Numbered from the stretch's first letter, positions 35,318 to 46,555 are shown. The stretch is 64,000 bases of DNA from Eledone cirrhosa (GCA_964016885.1 OZ024744.1:68600278-68664277), one strand, 5' to 3'. The notes: generated by a model from the sequence alone, not told the origin. A program made the numbers and translations.

Positions 35318-38300
35318 GAGTTGGATGTGTGAATGTACGCGGCCTGGGGATGCCCTGGAAACAGGGCAAACTCTTAAACGACCTCAGGTCGCACAGCATG
35401 GATGTAGTAGCCATTTGTGAGTCCAGGATCCACAGCGAGCTACAACTGGCCCCCATCTTTGACGAGTTTGAGATCTTCGCATCTCTCTGTCAGCCGGGTG
35501 GTAGGGGTGGGGTTGCCGTTTTGCTGCGGAAACACCTGGACCTCGTAACACAGACGGTACATTTGGACCCGGAGGGTCGACTGGTGGTCCTAGACGTTGA
35601 CGGTAGTGAAGGTGGAGCCTTCAGGCTGGTGGCCGCATATGCCCCATCCGGAACACCGCGGCCAGACATCTTCAAACGTCTAGAAACTTTCTGGGAACGT
35701 CCCGCTCCTTGCTTTTAGTGGGGGACTGGAATGGAATCCTAGATGCATGTCCCGATAGAGGGGTGTAACAGCCTCAAACAGTTAATCGGCCGACTTGACC
35801 AGGCCGATAGATATCGACTAGATTTTCCGACTGTGCCACTGTGGGCGTGGACTAATCGTAGCGAACATCTAGATCGTACCTAGATAGGGTTCTAGTTAGA
35901 AAGAAGGATAGGAACATGTTAAGCTGTCCACAAATGTTCATGGTTGCCTATTGAGATAACAAATTAGTGACCTGCTTAGTCAACCTTGACAAAACCCATA
36001 GACAGGGACCCGGCTACTGGAAGATGAACATGCAAAGCCTACAGTAGACGGATTAGCACTTTAGTTAAGCAGCACTTTGTCAACAACAGATGGTGGTACT
36101 CTCTCAAGAGGGCAGTTAGATAGGTTTTAGTAAAGAATTAGTGTTAGATAGAAATAAGACCGAAAAGGAACTGGTAGATAAAGTAGAAGAGGCACTTAGG
36201 AGTGGCAACGTAGCCAGCGTGCTAGCGACGAAAACGGCCTTGGACCAGTTCTTCGACGCAAAGCATGAAGGCTGCGTTGTCAGAAGCAAAATACGTGCTC
36301 TGGGAAACGAGGGAGCCAAAGCTATTAGCTGGGCCCGAGTGACGGAGGCGAAAAGTGGCAACAAGTCAACGATTCGGTCTTTGAAGGACCAAGACGGACG
36401 CGTGATACGTGAGCCGAAGTAAATGTGCGCGGCCTTTCAGCGGCACTTCGCTCAACTGTTCGGGCAGGGCGGCGCGCCGAGAGGGGCTATGGATTTCGGT
36501 TCATGCCACGACGGCCTACCGCGACTCTCGGACAGCGAGGCGAAGTTCTGCGAAAGGCCGATTTCAGCCGCTGAGATAGGAGACGTGCTGAGCCAATGCG
36601 GCAAACGCAAATCTCCAGGTCTCGACGGTCTACCCTACGAATTTTACGTAGTAATGCCGGTCTCCTGGAAGCGGTCTACTGCAATTGACAGCAGAACGGG
36701 AGAATTCCCAGTTCTGTGACCAAGGGCGTAATCACGTTAGTCAGGAAGGACGAGAACAAGGGGGGTGACATAAGCAACTTCCGGCCCATAACTCTGCTCA
36801 ACACAGTGTTACAGATTTTGGCCAAGGTGTTGGCAAAGAGGCTGGCGCTTGTCGTCGAGAACCTGGTGGGAGAAGCACAGACATGCGCAATCCCGACCAG
36901 GTCCATACACGACAACCTCCACCTCATGCGATACATCATAGAGAGGGTAGGGTGTAAACCCGACTTCGGTGGGGCCCTGATCAACTTGGATCAGTCTAAG
37001 GCTTTCGATAGGGTTGACCATCGTTACCTGGATGCGGTGCTCGAGTCGGCAGGTTTCGGTCCCGTCTTCAGGGGCTGGATTGCTGCAATGCACAACAGCA
37101 ACATCCGCTCAAGGGTCAAGGTGAACGGCTACCTCTCGGAGCCGTTCCATATCACACGATCCATCCGACAGGGATGCCCTCTCTCCTCCCTTCTGTACGT
37201 ACTGACTCTCGAGCCACTACTGCGGAAGCTGGAGCTATTGGAGGGCACCCTTTGGAACCGGGACTGCGAAAAGCGGCGTCGGCCTACGACGACGTAGCAG
37301 TAATGGTGTCGAGCACCTCGCAAATCGGGGAGATCGGTACCTTACTGGAGGAATACGAAAGGTTCACAGGACGAAGCTGAACCGGGACAAATCCGTCGGT
37401 TTGCAACTCGGAACGTGGAGAGGCAAACCGATGCCTTCCGCTGGACGGAAGGACCGGTAAAGCTGTTCGGGGTCTGGTTTGGTCATGACCTCCAGGTGGA
37501 GAAGAACTGGAACGAGGTGACGGCCAAGGTGTTTGCGCTCACCCAGAAGTGGGCCGAGTGCAAACTCTCCTTGAACGGTAGAGCGGAGGTGGCGAACACT
37601 TTTATAGCTCCCGTCATCTACTACCGCTTGACCGTTGTGCCTTGTCCAGCCAAAACGCTCACCAAAATGGAGCGCGCGCACTTCCAATTCCTTTGGAAGG
37701 AACGGGCTCCTTTGGTGAGAAGATCCATCTGCTGTCAACACCCTTCAAACGGAGGGCTGGGGTGCCGTGGCTGACGATGCGCAAACACGCGCTCAGGCTG
37801 CGGCACCTCCACGTATTCATCACCAGACAACCGGTGTGGGCCCCGTTTGTGAGGCGAGCCTTCCCACGACTCGTCTCGCTGACCGAGTTGCAGACCTGGG
37901 TCAAGCAAATACCGAGGAAAATGGGCGACTGGCATATCGAATGTGCTCAGGTGCACACAGTCCTCTGGCGATCAGTGGAGACTCCACTTCGACATTCTAT
38001 AGAGGGTTGGTCCGCAGCAAGTGCGACGACACGCTCGGAGAAATTCTAGGTGTAGAGGAGGACGAACTGGCCAGTCTGTTCGGTAGGACCTTCCGCCCAG
38101 GACCAATGGACAACTTCCAAAAGTCCCTGGCCTGGCAGTGCTACCGAGGAACCCTACCAGTTCGAGACTAGCTCTACAGACACGGGCGCCCGGGTAGGGA
38201 CCCTTCGAAAAAGATCTGTCCGAGATGCGTGCGCCCGAGGAAACCGTCGAACACGCATTTGTACACTTCCCGGGCGTTACCGACCTGTGGGGCTATGTAG

Positions 38301-38580
38301 AACGACTATTGTCGCGGGTGGGACCAATCCAGTTGACCACCGAGTCCATTGTCATGATCAAACCGCCACCTTCCTTCAAAAACGAGAGAGAGAGGCGGTT
38401 TTCCTATGTGTTATGGCTATGGTGAAAGAGGTTATATGGTGGGCAAGGTTAAAAGGGCTGATGTCAGACACCTTTCTCTCCGACGAGCAACTTATTCGTT
38501 TTTCTTTTGGAAGAAGAATCAGGATGGAGAGAGGTGCTGAACCCCAGCAAATTTTATAAAAGGTGGGTGAATGTGTCAAA
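35305..38580 (+). pseudogene. LINE ORF2 (endonuclease plus RT), Tx1/L1-like, broken
   Basis: It starts ATG at 35305 with 'MANIRVGCVNVRGLG', the N-terminus of an APE endonuclease. 'DVVAICESRI' gives the catalytic Glu, and 'VGDWNGILDACPDR' (about 35725) the D-x-N motif after a frameshift. A decayed stretch (35770-36140) follows, then 'CGKRKSPGLDGLPYEFY' (about 36600). The RT core (36716-37297) reads 'ISNFRPITLLNTVLQILAKV', 'LINLDQSKAFDRVDHRYLD' (motif A), 'IRQGCPLSSLLYVLTLEPLL' (motif B). Motif C is degraded: after a frameshift it reads 'SAYDDVAVMVSS' (about 37278), one residue shifted from the usual YADD. The C-terminal region (37415-38560) includes 'CPRCV' and 'ETVEHAFVHFPGVTDLW', a Cys/His finger typical of this group. 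At least five frame breaks, so inactive, yet nearly full length. Clade call is from memory of motif patterns. Confidence 0.8.
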
Positions 38581-38848
38581 GATGGCCCGAGTGGTTGAAC
38601 CTTCTCTCTATATAAGCCTGTAAGTTGAGGAAAAAGAGGAAGGGACTACTCACTCTTGGTGCTCCTCGAGATGAGGGTTGTACATTTTTTCGGGGTGTGT
38701 ACAACCCCTGTGTAACACCTCCCCCCTATTGGGGATTTCAATTGTTATTTGTTATTGTATTAATAGATTTATTTTCATATACCTGTATGTAAACTCCACA
38801 CTTGTATTTGTCCCCTTCTTTTGTGAGCTTGTGGCTAATAAAGAAATT

Positions 38849-38851
<3 letters not shown>
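38580..38851 (+). other. LINE 3' UTR and end
   Basis: 'tctatataagcctgtaag' to 'gtggctaataaagaaatttc'. A short inverted 'ttgtacatttt...gtgtacaacccctg' pair may form a 3' hairpin. It ends in aataaa-like sequence and then (TC)n, with no long poly(A). Confidence 0.6.

Positions 38852-38935
<84 letters not shown>
38852..38935. repeat. (TC)n then (TA)n
   Basis: Microsatellite between the LINE 3' end and the PLE-2 left arm. Confidence 0.95.
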
Positions 38936-38937
<2 letters not shown>

Positions 38938-40128
38938 AAGTTAAATAAAAGTCAAATGATTAAAATTTAGCTTCGTTTATTACTGCTATATATATTTCAG
39001 TGACAACCATCTTTGGCTGTGACCTCTTCAGGCAGTTTGAATTAGTATGGTATGGACAAGTACATATGTTGTTTAGGTGTATGATATTGTCAATACTCTG
39101 ATATGCCCAGTTCCTTGTTGGGTTGTTATTTCACTGAGGAACTGGAGTCATATGAATTCAAACAAACGAATTTCAGTTATTAGAACATTCCTCATTCTAA
39201 GTGTTGTTATTGTTGGAGTTAGCTTAAAAATTGATAAAATGGTAGAAGGGACAAGGTGTTAAAGGAACAAAATAACAAAAAAAGTGTCAAACTTTCCATT
39301 GGTCAGTTCTGAGAGCATTCCTCAGTTAGAAGTCTATAGAATTCTTTCTGGGGTGAGGCTCCCTGTAGTGCTTTTGCCTGCTATTGTTCAGTACATTTGA
39401 CCTCTACCATTATTTTGGTAGTGTTGTTGGTGTTGTGGTCAGCTTATATCTTGCTGCTGCTAACAATTTAGAAGTATCCAGTGTGTTTTTTCTTCATCCC
39501 ACCCGCCACCATCATAGAAATATAAGGCATCATAGAAATATAAGGCAATAAATGAAGAAAACAGAAAATAAATAAATAATATAATAAAATAATTAATATA
39601 ATTTTAATTTATATAATTTGAAAATAAATAAATAAATAGAGAATAAAGAATAAAGAATAAAGAATAAATGAAAAATGTGGTGAAAAAGTAATGAAAATGG
39701 ATATGGAGAAGTGAGAAATAATGTAGGATAAAGTGTGTGTGTGCTATAACCAATCTCAAGGTCAGAATATGTTGGATAGATTGGTATGAGACAAGATGTT
39801 AAGATGAGATAATCCAACTAAATGAGTTTGTGTTATAATCAATCTCAACTTTAAAATAAATATAAGGTGATACAGTGAAGAGGGCAGAAAACAAATAACA
39901 AATTAATAAAGAGAAATCAAGATTTAAGATTGGAACTTGAAAATCAGAAATCTAGTAAATTAAAAGTGTTTGTGTTATATAGATATTGGCCAAATTATAA
40001 ATGGCTGTGTCCGATTCTATCTCTAGGCTATCATGGTGTCTGCTCAGCTTGGGTTGTTCCCTATGGCTTGAGGGGAGTTCACAACCTAGGGTGTTGTTAC
40101 TGCCCATATAGCTTGAGAGAGGTCTGGC
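38936..40128. repeat. PLE-2 left inverted arm, about 1.2 kb
   Basis: Reverse complement of 41092-42445 along its whole length. Outer end 'gttaaataaaagtcaaatga'; middle 'ggttgttatttcactgagga'; inner end 'acaacctagggtgttgttac'. The inner end includes an inverted copy of the last codons of the endonuclease ORF. A minus-strand hammerhead lies near the outer end (38982-39036). Confidence 0.9.
38982..39036 (-). ncRNA. Hammerhead ribozyme motif in the PLE-2 left arm
   Basis: Minus strand: stem I ACTGC/GCAGT (5 bp), core CTGAAGA, long stem II (gtcacagcc/ggttgtcac, loop aaagat, one mismatch), GAA, AU-only stem III, A before GCAGT. Core intact. Confidence 0.7.
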
Positions 40129-41134
40129 CGAGAGGTGTTTTCATGTTCTCAGGCGTGACGCTAACCACCCCAGGACGGACGACCCCAACCGCAGGACACG
40201 TGGGGGGGGGAGACCACTCCACGATGGATTTCCCGGGGCGGACAACGACCACCCCCACAAATTCGGGCCGCGAGGATAACAAAAAGCATAGAGCTCAAAG
40301 GGCAATTAACAGTGTGGAAACCACCAGCAACCCAACAAATCTCCAACAAATCACGAAGCCCCGACCCACACATATAGGAGGAGACACCGAAAAATCACGT
40401 GGTACAACCCACCCTACTCAGCGGCCCTAAAGAAAAGCTTGGCCCGATTATTCTTTGGAGCACTTGACAAATGCTTCCCGAGGGACCACATATACCACAG
40501 GATCTTCAACAGACACACTGTGAAGCTTTCGTATTCCACCACGAGAAATTTGGCCCAACACATAGCTAGCATCAACAGAAGTAGGCTTAAAAACCACACA
40601 CAACCAGAAGATGGCAATACAAACACTCAGCAGAACCATGTGAAAAGAGGGAAGGGGGGGCCCAGAGCCCACCCAAGAAACCCAAACAGACCCGAGGACC
40701 CCCTACCGAGCCTGGGGGAGGACCAACATGTAACACACAACGGGAACCCTAATCTAGGCACGCAGAGGCCGACCACCCTCTGCAACTGCAGAAACCCCGA
40801 ATCATGTCCCCTTGGTAATGAATGCCTCATGAAGAACCTAGTGTACGGTTGTAGGGTTAAAACCCCCAACTCCGAACACCTCTACATAGGAGCCACATCA
40901 ACGAGCTTTAAAGACCGCTGGTACAACCATCGCCATTCATTCAAGAAGGAGGCCAAAAGGAAAAGCACAGCTCTCTCCGACCTGATCTGGAAGCTTAAGC
41001 TGGACAGGACCCCATACTCTCTGGCCTGGTACATAATCAGGAAAGTACCACCCGATAAAGGGGGATCTTGCATATGCAAACTATGCCTAAATGAGACCCT
41101 CCCTCAAGCTATATGGGCAGTAACAACACCCTAG
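40128..41134 (+). pseudogene. PLE-2: GIY-YIG endonuclease domain of a Penelope-like element
   Basis: Only the C-terminal part of the PLE protein is left. After a P/T-rich decayed stretch, a frame reads 'KITWYNPPYSAALKKSLARL' (about 40391-40450), then 'FFGALDKCFPRDHIYHRIFN' and 'NLAQHIASINR' (the linker after RT). It goes on to a Cys knuckle 'CNCRNPESCPLGNECL' (about 40780-40827) and a complete-looking GIY-YIG nuclease: 'HLYIGATSTSFKDRWYNH', 'TALSDLIWKLKLDRTPYSLA', then 'CICKLCLNETLPQ', ending at 41134. This nuclease frame is open for 231 codons from 40439, unusual among the broken elements here. There is no RT. In PLEs this nuclease nicks DNA for target-primed insertion. The last about 14 codons lie in the right inverted arm. 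Confidence 0.85.
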
Positions 41135-42445
41135 GTTGTGAACTCCCCTCAAGCCATAGGGAACAACCCAGGCTGAGCAGACACCATGATAGCCTAGAGA
41201 TAGAATCGGACACAGCCATTATAATTTGGCCAACATCTATATAACACAAACACTTTTAATTTACTAGATTTCTGATTTTCAAGTTCCAATCTTAAATCTT
41301 GATTTCTCTTTATTAATTTGTTATTTGTTTTCTGCCCTCTTCACTGTATCACCTTATATTTATTTTAAAGTTGAGATTGATTATAACACAAACACATTTA
41401 GTTGGATTATCTCATCTTAACATCTTGTCTCATACCAATCTATCCAACACATTCTGACCTTGAGATTGGTTATAGCACACACACTTTATCCTACATTATT
41501 TCTCACTTCTCCATATTCATTTTCATTACTTTTTCACCAATTTTTCATTTATTCGTTATTCTTTATTCTCTATTTATTTATTTTCAAATTATACAAATTA
41601 TATTAATTATTTTATTATATTATTTATTTATTTTCAAATCCCGCCGAGGTTGACTTTGCCTTTCATCCTTACGGGGTCGATAAAATAAAGTACCAGTAAT
41701 GCACTGGTAATTGCTGGCCTTGTGACTAAAGTAGAAACAATTATTTATTTATTTTCTGTTTTCTTCATTTATTGCCTTATATTTCTTCATATACATGGAA
41801 GAACCTCCCACCACCACCACGACCACTATGATGGTGGCGGGAGGGATGAAGAAAAAACACACTGGATACTTCTAAATTGTTAGCAGCAGCAAGATATAAG
41901 CTGACCACAACACCAACAACACTACCAAAATAATGGTAGAGGTCAAATGTACTGAACAATAGCAGGCAAAAACACTACAGGGAGCCTCACCCCAAAAATA
42001 ATTCTATAGACTTCTGACTGAGGAATGTTCTCAGAACTGACCAATGGGAAGTTTGACACTTTTTTTGTTATTTTGTTCCTTTAACACCTTGTCCCTTCTA
42101 CCATTTTATCAATTTTTAAGCTAACTCCAACAATAACAACACTTAGAATGAGGAATGTTCTAATAACTGACCAATGAGAAGAGAAGAGGACCTTTGACAC
42201 TGAAATTCGTTTGTTTGAATTCATATGACTCCAGTTCCTCAGTGAAATAACAACCCAACAAGGAACTGGGCATATCAGAGTATTGACAATATTATACACC
42301 TAAACAACATATGTACTTGTCTATACCATACTAATTCAAACTGCCTGAAGGGGTCACAGCCAAAGATGGCTGTCACTGAAATATATATAGCAGTAATAAA
42401 CGAAGCTAAATTTTAATCATTTGACTTTTATTTAACTTTATTTTA
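41092..42445. repeat. PLE-2 right inverted arm, with a SINE insertion
   Basis: Mirror of the left arm, about 1.3 kb, longer because of the SINE at 41635-41741. The plus-strand hammerhead at 42340-42394 has stem I ACTGC/GCAGT and the same stem II as the left arm, but its core reads CTGAAGG (A9 changed to G), so it is probably weaker or dead. Confidence 0.9.
41635..41741 (+). mobile_element. 5'-truncated SINE inside the PLE-2 right arm
   Basis: Begins mid-element at 'caaatcccgccgaggttgac' and ends 'aaagtagaaacaa'. It is flanked on both sides by 'ttatttattta'-type sequence that is continuous in the left arm, so it inserted after the two arms were made. Confidence 0.9.
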
Positions 42446-42540
42446 CACTACTCCGGAGTAACCAAACCAACCTGCGCACCTCGTCGAGTGCTCCAGCCTG
42501 CATACTGAGGTGTTGGTATACAACCAACATAAACTCAAAA

Positions 42541-42606
<66 letters not shown>
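42541..42606. repeat. (TA)n microsatellite
   Basis: TA run directly before a hammerhead-bearing fragment. Confidence 0.95.
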
Positions 42607-42608
<2 letters not shown>

Positions 42609-42779
42609 CAAAAGATGGTTAAAAGAGTTCCATGTATTTTATTATGCGCATTTCAAAAACAAATATCATCATGGGATGATATTTGCGTTCTCATCAGATA
42701 AAATAGGGAGACATGATATGAAGCTTAAAAAAACACTTGCGAGCAGTGAAGTGTTAAATCAACATATGAAAAATAAAAT

Positions 42780-42780
<1 letters not shown>
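42607..42780 (-). mobile_element. Penelope-type arm fragment around a hammerhead
   Basis: Non-coding sequence between two TA tracts holding the motif above. It may be the 3' flank of the minus-strand PLE remnant at 43292-43760 (same strand, downstream), with the middle of that element missing; this is inference. Confidence 0.45.
42635..42705 (-). ncRNA. Hammerhead ribozyme motif with long stem II
   Basis: Minus strand: stem I TATTTTAT/ATAAAATA (8 bp, perfect), core CTGATGA (42691-42697), stem II of about 16 positions with 10 consecutive pairs (aaatatcatc/gatgatattt) closed by a CCAT loop, GAA, 2-bp stem III AT/AT with loop GCGC, then A. Every conserved core base is present. Confidence 0.75.
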
Positions 42781-42784
<4 letters not shown>

Positions 42785-42841
<57 letters not shown>

Positions 42842-42870
42842 ATTATATATATATAAATATATATATGTAT
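42785..42870. repeat. (TA)n/(TG)n microsatellite
   Basis: Simple repeat. Confidence 0.95.
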
Positions 42871-43207
42871 ATATATACGAGTGTATTGTTTGTGTGTGTA
42901 TACTTGCATAAAATAATACTAGCATACACAAAAGTACAATATTGGATAGTTGAATAAATTATATAATACTAAAATGTTCTCGTTGTATGTTTATTTATAT
43001 GTGACTTCTTCTTAGCGGAAACAATTGATTCTACAGGAAATGGTTTTTGATTCCTGCTTTCTCAGATAGGCGCTTTTGAATAAAACAACTTGCATTCAGT
43101 TTCATATACTACGACTCATGCAAGTAAAAGATATATTTTTATTACATAAATCAATAGAGAAGTTGGCATTATGAGCAGCCACTATAGACACACATTCATA
43201 TAGACGT

Positions 43208-43210
43208 GTT

Positions 43211-43266
<56 letters not shown>

Positions 43267-43292
43267 CATATATTTATATATATATATATATC
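43208..43292. repeat. (CA)n then (TA)n
   Basis: Abuts and truncates the PLE remnant to its right. Confidence 0.9.
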
Positions 43293-43770
43293 AAGAATCC
43301 TTTTACTAAGTCTACCTAAATCGGACTTCGTAGGGTTAATAAGCCGAATAGAGGGGTTGTTCGGAAAATTGGATTTGTGATCCTTCAGGGTAAAGTGGGG
43401 ATAAATAGGGTCCAGAGGTTCCGTTCGGTCCAGGATGTTGAGATCAGAGGTGATTTTAAACCCAGCATCGTTGATTTAATTAATGACGTTCCGGTTAGTT
43501 TTACGGTAATCCTTAGTTACAGCATTATGTAGCAGTTGTTGGTAAGTACTGCGCTCCACTTGATATAGGTTGCCAGTTTTGTCGGAATGGACGTGCACGG
43601 CATTAGAATTCTTAATAGAACGAATTCTATTCTTCAGGTCCTGCTGGAAGGATTTGCTCCTATTCCGAAATTTGATACTCCGTATGAATTCCAAGACATC
43701 ATTTTCGAAGGGTTACACACAAAATGAGTGTTACCACGGATACTTTACAAAAGAGATACTGTAACAACAG
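43292..43770 (-). pseudogene. Penelope-like RT, N-terminal fragment (PLE-5)
   Basis: The minus strand reads 'DVLEFIRSIKFRNRSKSF', 'HVHSDKTGNLYQVERSTYQQ' (43476-43694 frame). After a stop or frame break it reads 'ITSDLNILDRTEPLDPIYP', 'FTLKDHKSNFPNNPSIRLI' and 'NPTKSDLGRLSKRIL' (43292-43440). This parallels PLE-3 (53680-54110) block for block but is clearly diverged, so it is another PLE family. RT motifs A-C and the nuclease are missing, cut off by (TA)n at 43292. Confidence 0.8.
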
Positions 43771-43836
43771 ATTCGAGCTGCTAGAAATAGCAGCCAACAG
43801 CGTATGTGTCCGTGGTTATGTTTATGTCACTTAACA

Positions 43837-44033
43837 CAGACCTGTCAATTCTTCCCGTCGGAGGGGAGATCTCCCTCCCACTTTGGGGTGGGTGACAGAG
43901 GTCTTCTCTTGTGAAAATGGGTATAGCTTTCATTATGTAAAATCTCCCTCATTTCGGCTCACTTCTCCCCGTTTTGGGTCACCTTTTTTCAGGGTACTCC
44001 CTGTTTGGGTTTTCAGAGGTTGGCAGGTGTCCG
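43837..44033. mobile_element. hAT-like MITE, copy 2, with target duplication
   Basis: Starts CAGACCTGTCAATTCT and ends 'agaggttggcaggtgtccg'. The 7-bp repeat 'cttaaca' flanks it on both sides (43830-43836 and 44034-44040), fitting the 8-bp hAT duplication with one change. Same family as 17961-18155. Confidence 0.75.
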
Positions 44034-44239
44034 CTTAACATGGTGGTTCGATGAAAAAAAAATAATAATAATAATAAATAAATAAAAATAATAAATATCA
44101 ATAAGATAAGTAGCAAACTTGAAAAAAAACAAAAAACATTAATTTGGTTGAAAAAATCGACTACAATAAAATTGGTTCTAATAAAATAATAAACGAATAA
44201 TGTACGGTTGCATTTTTGATTATTTAGAAACATAACCAA

Positions 44240-44355
44240 TAATTTTGGAGGAGAAAGTCGATTAAATCGACCCTTGTGCATTACTGGTACTTTATTTTAT
44301 TGACCCCCGAAACGATGAAAGGCAAAGTTAATCATGGTGAGATTTGAACGTATAA
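44240..44355 (-). mobile_element. tRNA-derived SINE fragment
   Basis: 'cattactggtactttatttt', 'gaaacgatgaaaggcaaagt', 'gagatttgaacgtataac'. Head lost. Confidence 0.75.
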
Positions 44356-44419
44356 CACAATAGAACAATAGTGAAATATACAAATACTGAAATATGATAA
44401 TATTATATATGGTCTATAC

Positions 44420-44777
44420 CAGGGGTGTGCAACATATTCTATTGGCGGGCCACTTTTGAACATTGGAACAACTATTAGGGCCAATCACTGTCAAAATTAT
44501 GTAATTTAATGAAAACCGGTGAATCGAGTCATAAATACATTGTGAATACATTTTTAAGCATTAAAGACAAATAACATGGAACTGGGAAATTATAACACAC
44601 ATAACCATCCCAGTAAAGCCCTTTAGTATAGATCAACTAACAGAAAATTGTATTACGGTTACGAAAAAAATTCTAAGTGAGTCTACAAGGTAAAAATTAA
44701 AAACGGTCATCACGGACCACTCTAACATGTCTGCCGGGCTGGATTGTGGCCCACGGACCGCCTGTTGCACGCCCCTG
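44420..44777. mobile_element. hAT-type MITE, 358 bp
   Basis: Terminal inverted repeats CAGGGGTGTGCAAC and GTTGCACGCCCCTG, a classic hAT MITE end pair in animals, with 'ggcgggccac' and 'gtggcccacggac' as subterminal partners. No ORF. Flanks 'gtctatac' and 'gtataaag' are only loosely alike, so the target duplication is eroded. Confidence 0.85.
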
Positions 44778-44779
44778 GT

Positions 44780-45570
44780 ATAAAGAATTCAAAGTTTGAA
44801 AGCCACCACAATGTGGTTTGGACGGACAAATAAAGACCCGTCGTTTCTTACGACTTAATTATTTATCCGTCCAATTCGCATTGTCGTAGCTTTCAAACTT
44901 CGAATTTATAATAGTATTAATTTTTTAAAATTTTAAATGAAATGTTTCTTTTGAATATTAAATTTCTTATAAATAAAATATTTTACATACTTTTCAACAA
45001 CGATTTGAAATATGTTAGTATCAATTTTCGACTTTTACCAAGTATTGTAAGTATGGAAGGATATCTGTAACACAACGAAATTCATGTTTGTATATATACA
45101 TTGAAGAGTTTTATCTGTTTTCTGGTTACTATTCTTAAAGGCTAATAGTTAGCATGTATCTGTATATCATACTTGTACACACTACATAAATATAACATAG
45201 TTAGACACACTATATAAAGATAATCGCTGTCTCCCTCTCATATATTTACACACTGTTCTTGCTTTCCAACCGCGCCTTGCCATCCTCTTTTTAATGGTAT
45301 TCTAATCGTATTTACGCACCATCTTTTTCAAAATATTCAATGCAGATTTCTTTTTAAAATGATGCCAAACGCAATCGCCCTCTAAAATTACTATCATTCT
45401 CATTCAGCAGAGCAGCGATGAAGCCAATGTATTATCTATCCAGCAACGCCAAGTAATATTTATATGCCAGAGATGAAAAAACACTTTGATTTGAATCCAC
45501 AGGTCTGATGCGACAGATCGATATTGGAGTCAAATCTATCACATAGTTAAAGACCCAGAGAGCCAATCAT
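44780..45570. other. No recognisable gene
   Basis: A short inverted pair ('gtttgaaagc' at about 44795 and 'gctttcaaacttcga' at about 44889), then AT-rich DNA. Nothing else supported. Confidence 0.4.
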
Positions 45571-45679
45571 CCGTGAAACAATTAACGTTTGATATGCAAT
45601 ATAAATATCTTAAAGTGAAACAACCTTATCTCATACATAATATATATATATATGCGTGTATATGTGTGTATATATATGA

Positions 45680-45683
45680 GCTC

Positions 45684-45733
<50 letters not shown>
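45680..45733. repeat. (TA)n microsatellite
   Basis: Simple repeat. Confidence 0.9.
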
Positions 45734-45740
<7 letters not shown>

Positions 45741-45834
45741 CAAGTACAATTACAACTAACACATATAAACACACACTAGTAAACAAAGATAGAATACAAA
45801 AACCTAAACACATACACCGAACATTATACACATA

Positions 45835-46172
45835 CGCAAACGCATGCGCAGAGACGGAGACAAAAATAAATAAATAAATTAATTAAATTAAAATGGCGTA
45901 ATCATTACAATACAATAGGAGGGAACATGATAATAGTACCACTAATGACGTTGCAGATGTGCAACGAAAGAACTTTGTTTTACTATATATATATTTATAT
46001 CTGTATTTTTAACCGTTGGTCAGTCAATGATAAACATTGATTGTCAAATAAATTAACTGTAGAGATATAAAAGATACAGAAGCGAAAACCAACCAAATAG
46101 TGAGTCTGTTCTGTTATTATTTCTGGTAATATTATTACAACAATATAACCCTCCCCAAGTATAACAATATTA
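45835..46172 (+). mobile_element. Penelope-type arm with degenerate hammerhead, copy 2
   Basis: Inverted relative to 25710-26060: 'acgcaaacgcatgcgcag', 'gcagatgtgcaacgaaaga', 'gttggtcagtcaatgataaa', 'ctccccaagtataacaata'. The core at 45942-45968 reads CTAATGAC...GCAACGAA, so G5 is lost and it is probably inactive. Confidence 0.7.
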
Positions 46173-46213
46173 GTTTCGACACACCATTTCATATCAAAAG
46201 CCTTGCAAAACAA

Positions 46214-46269
<56 letters not shown>

Positions 46270-46272
<3 letters not shown>

Positions 46273-46555
46273 GGAATAGAATGAAACGAAATTTCATTTC
46301 TCACTCTTAGTACGGCACTTACTTAAATGTAAGTATGTATGTATACGTACATACATATATGTATACAGACGTACAGTAGTAGGTATATGTATACATACAT
46401 GCACACATATATATATATATGTACGTATCGGTTTACCGAACATTTATTATAATGCTCGGTTTGTTTGTTTGTAAACAAAAAAAACAGCCCGAATTACGCC
46501 GTACAGTGTTTAGGCAACCACGTCACATTTTTGTTCAGCAGTGACACAGGAACGA
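46270..46555 (-). mobile_element. Hammerhead-bearing repeat, copy F, truncated
   Basis: 'tagaatgaaacgaaatttca' to 'gacacaggaacgat', where it stops just short of the ribozyme core and enters (TA)n. Same family as 27180 and 31780. Confidence 0.7.

Noticed and set aside
35305..38580. Intact, active LINE
   Set aside because: At least five frame breaks and a shifted motif C.
38900..42540. Assembly inversion artefact explaining the PLE-2 arms
   Set aside because: The arms differ by many substitutions, small indels and a SINE, so they are real diverged copies.
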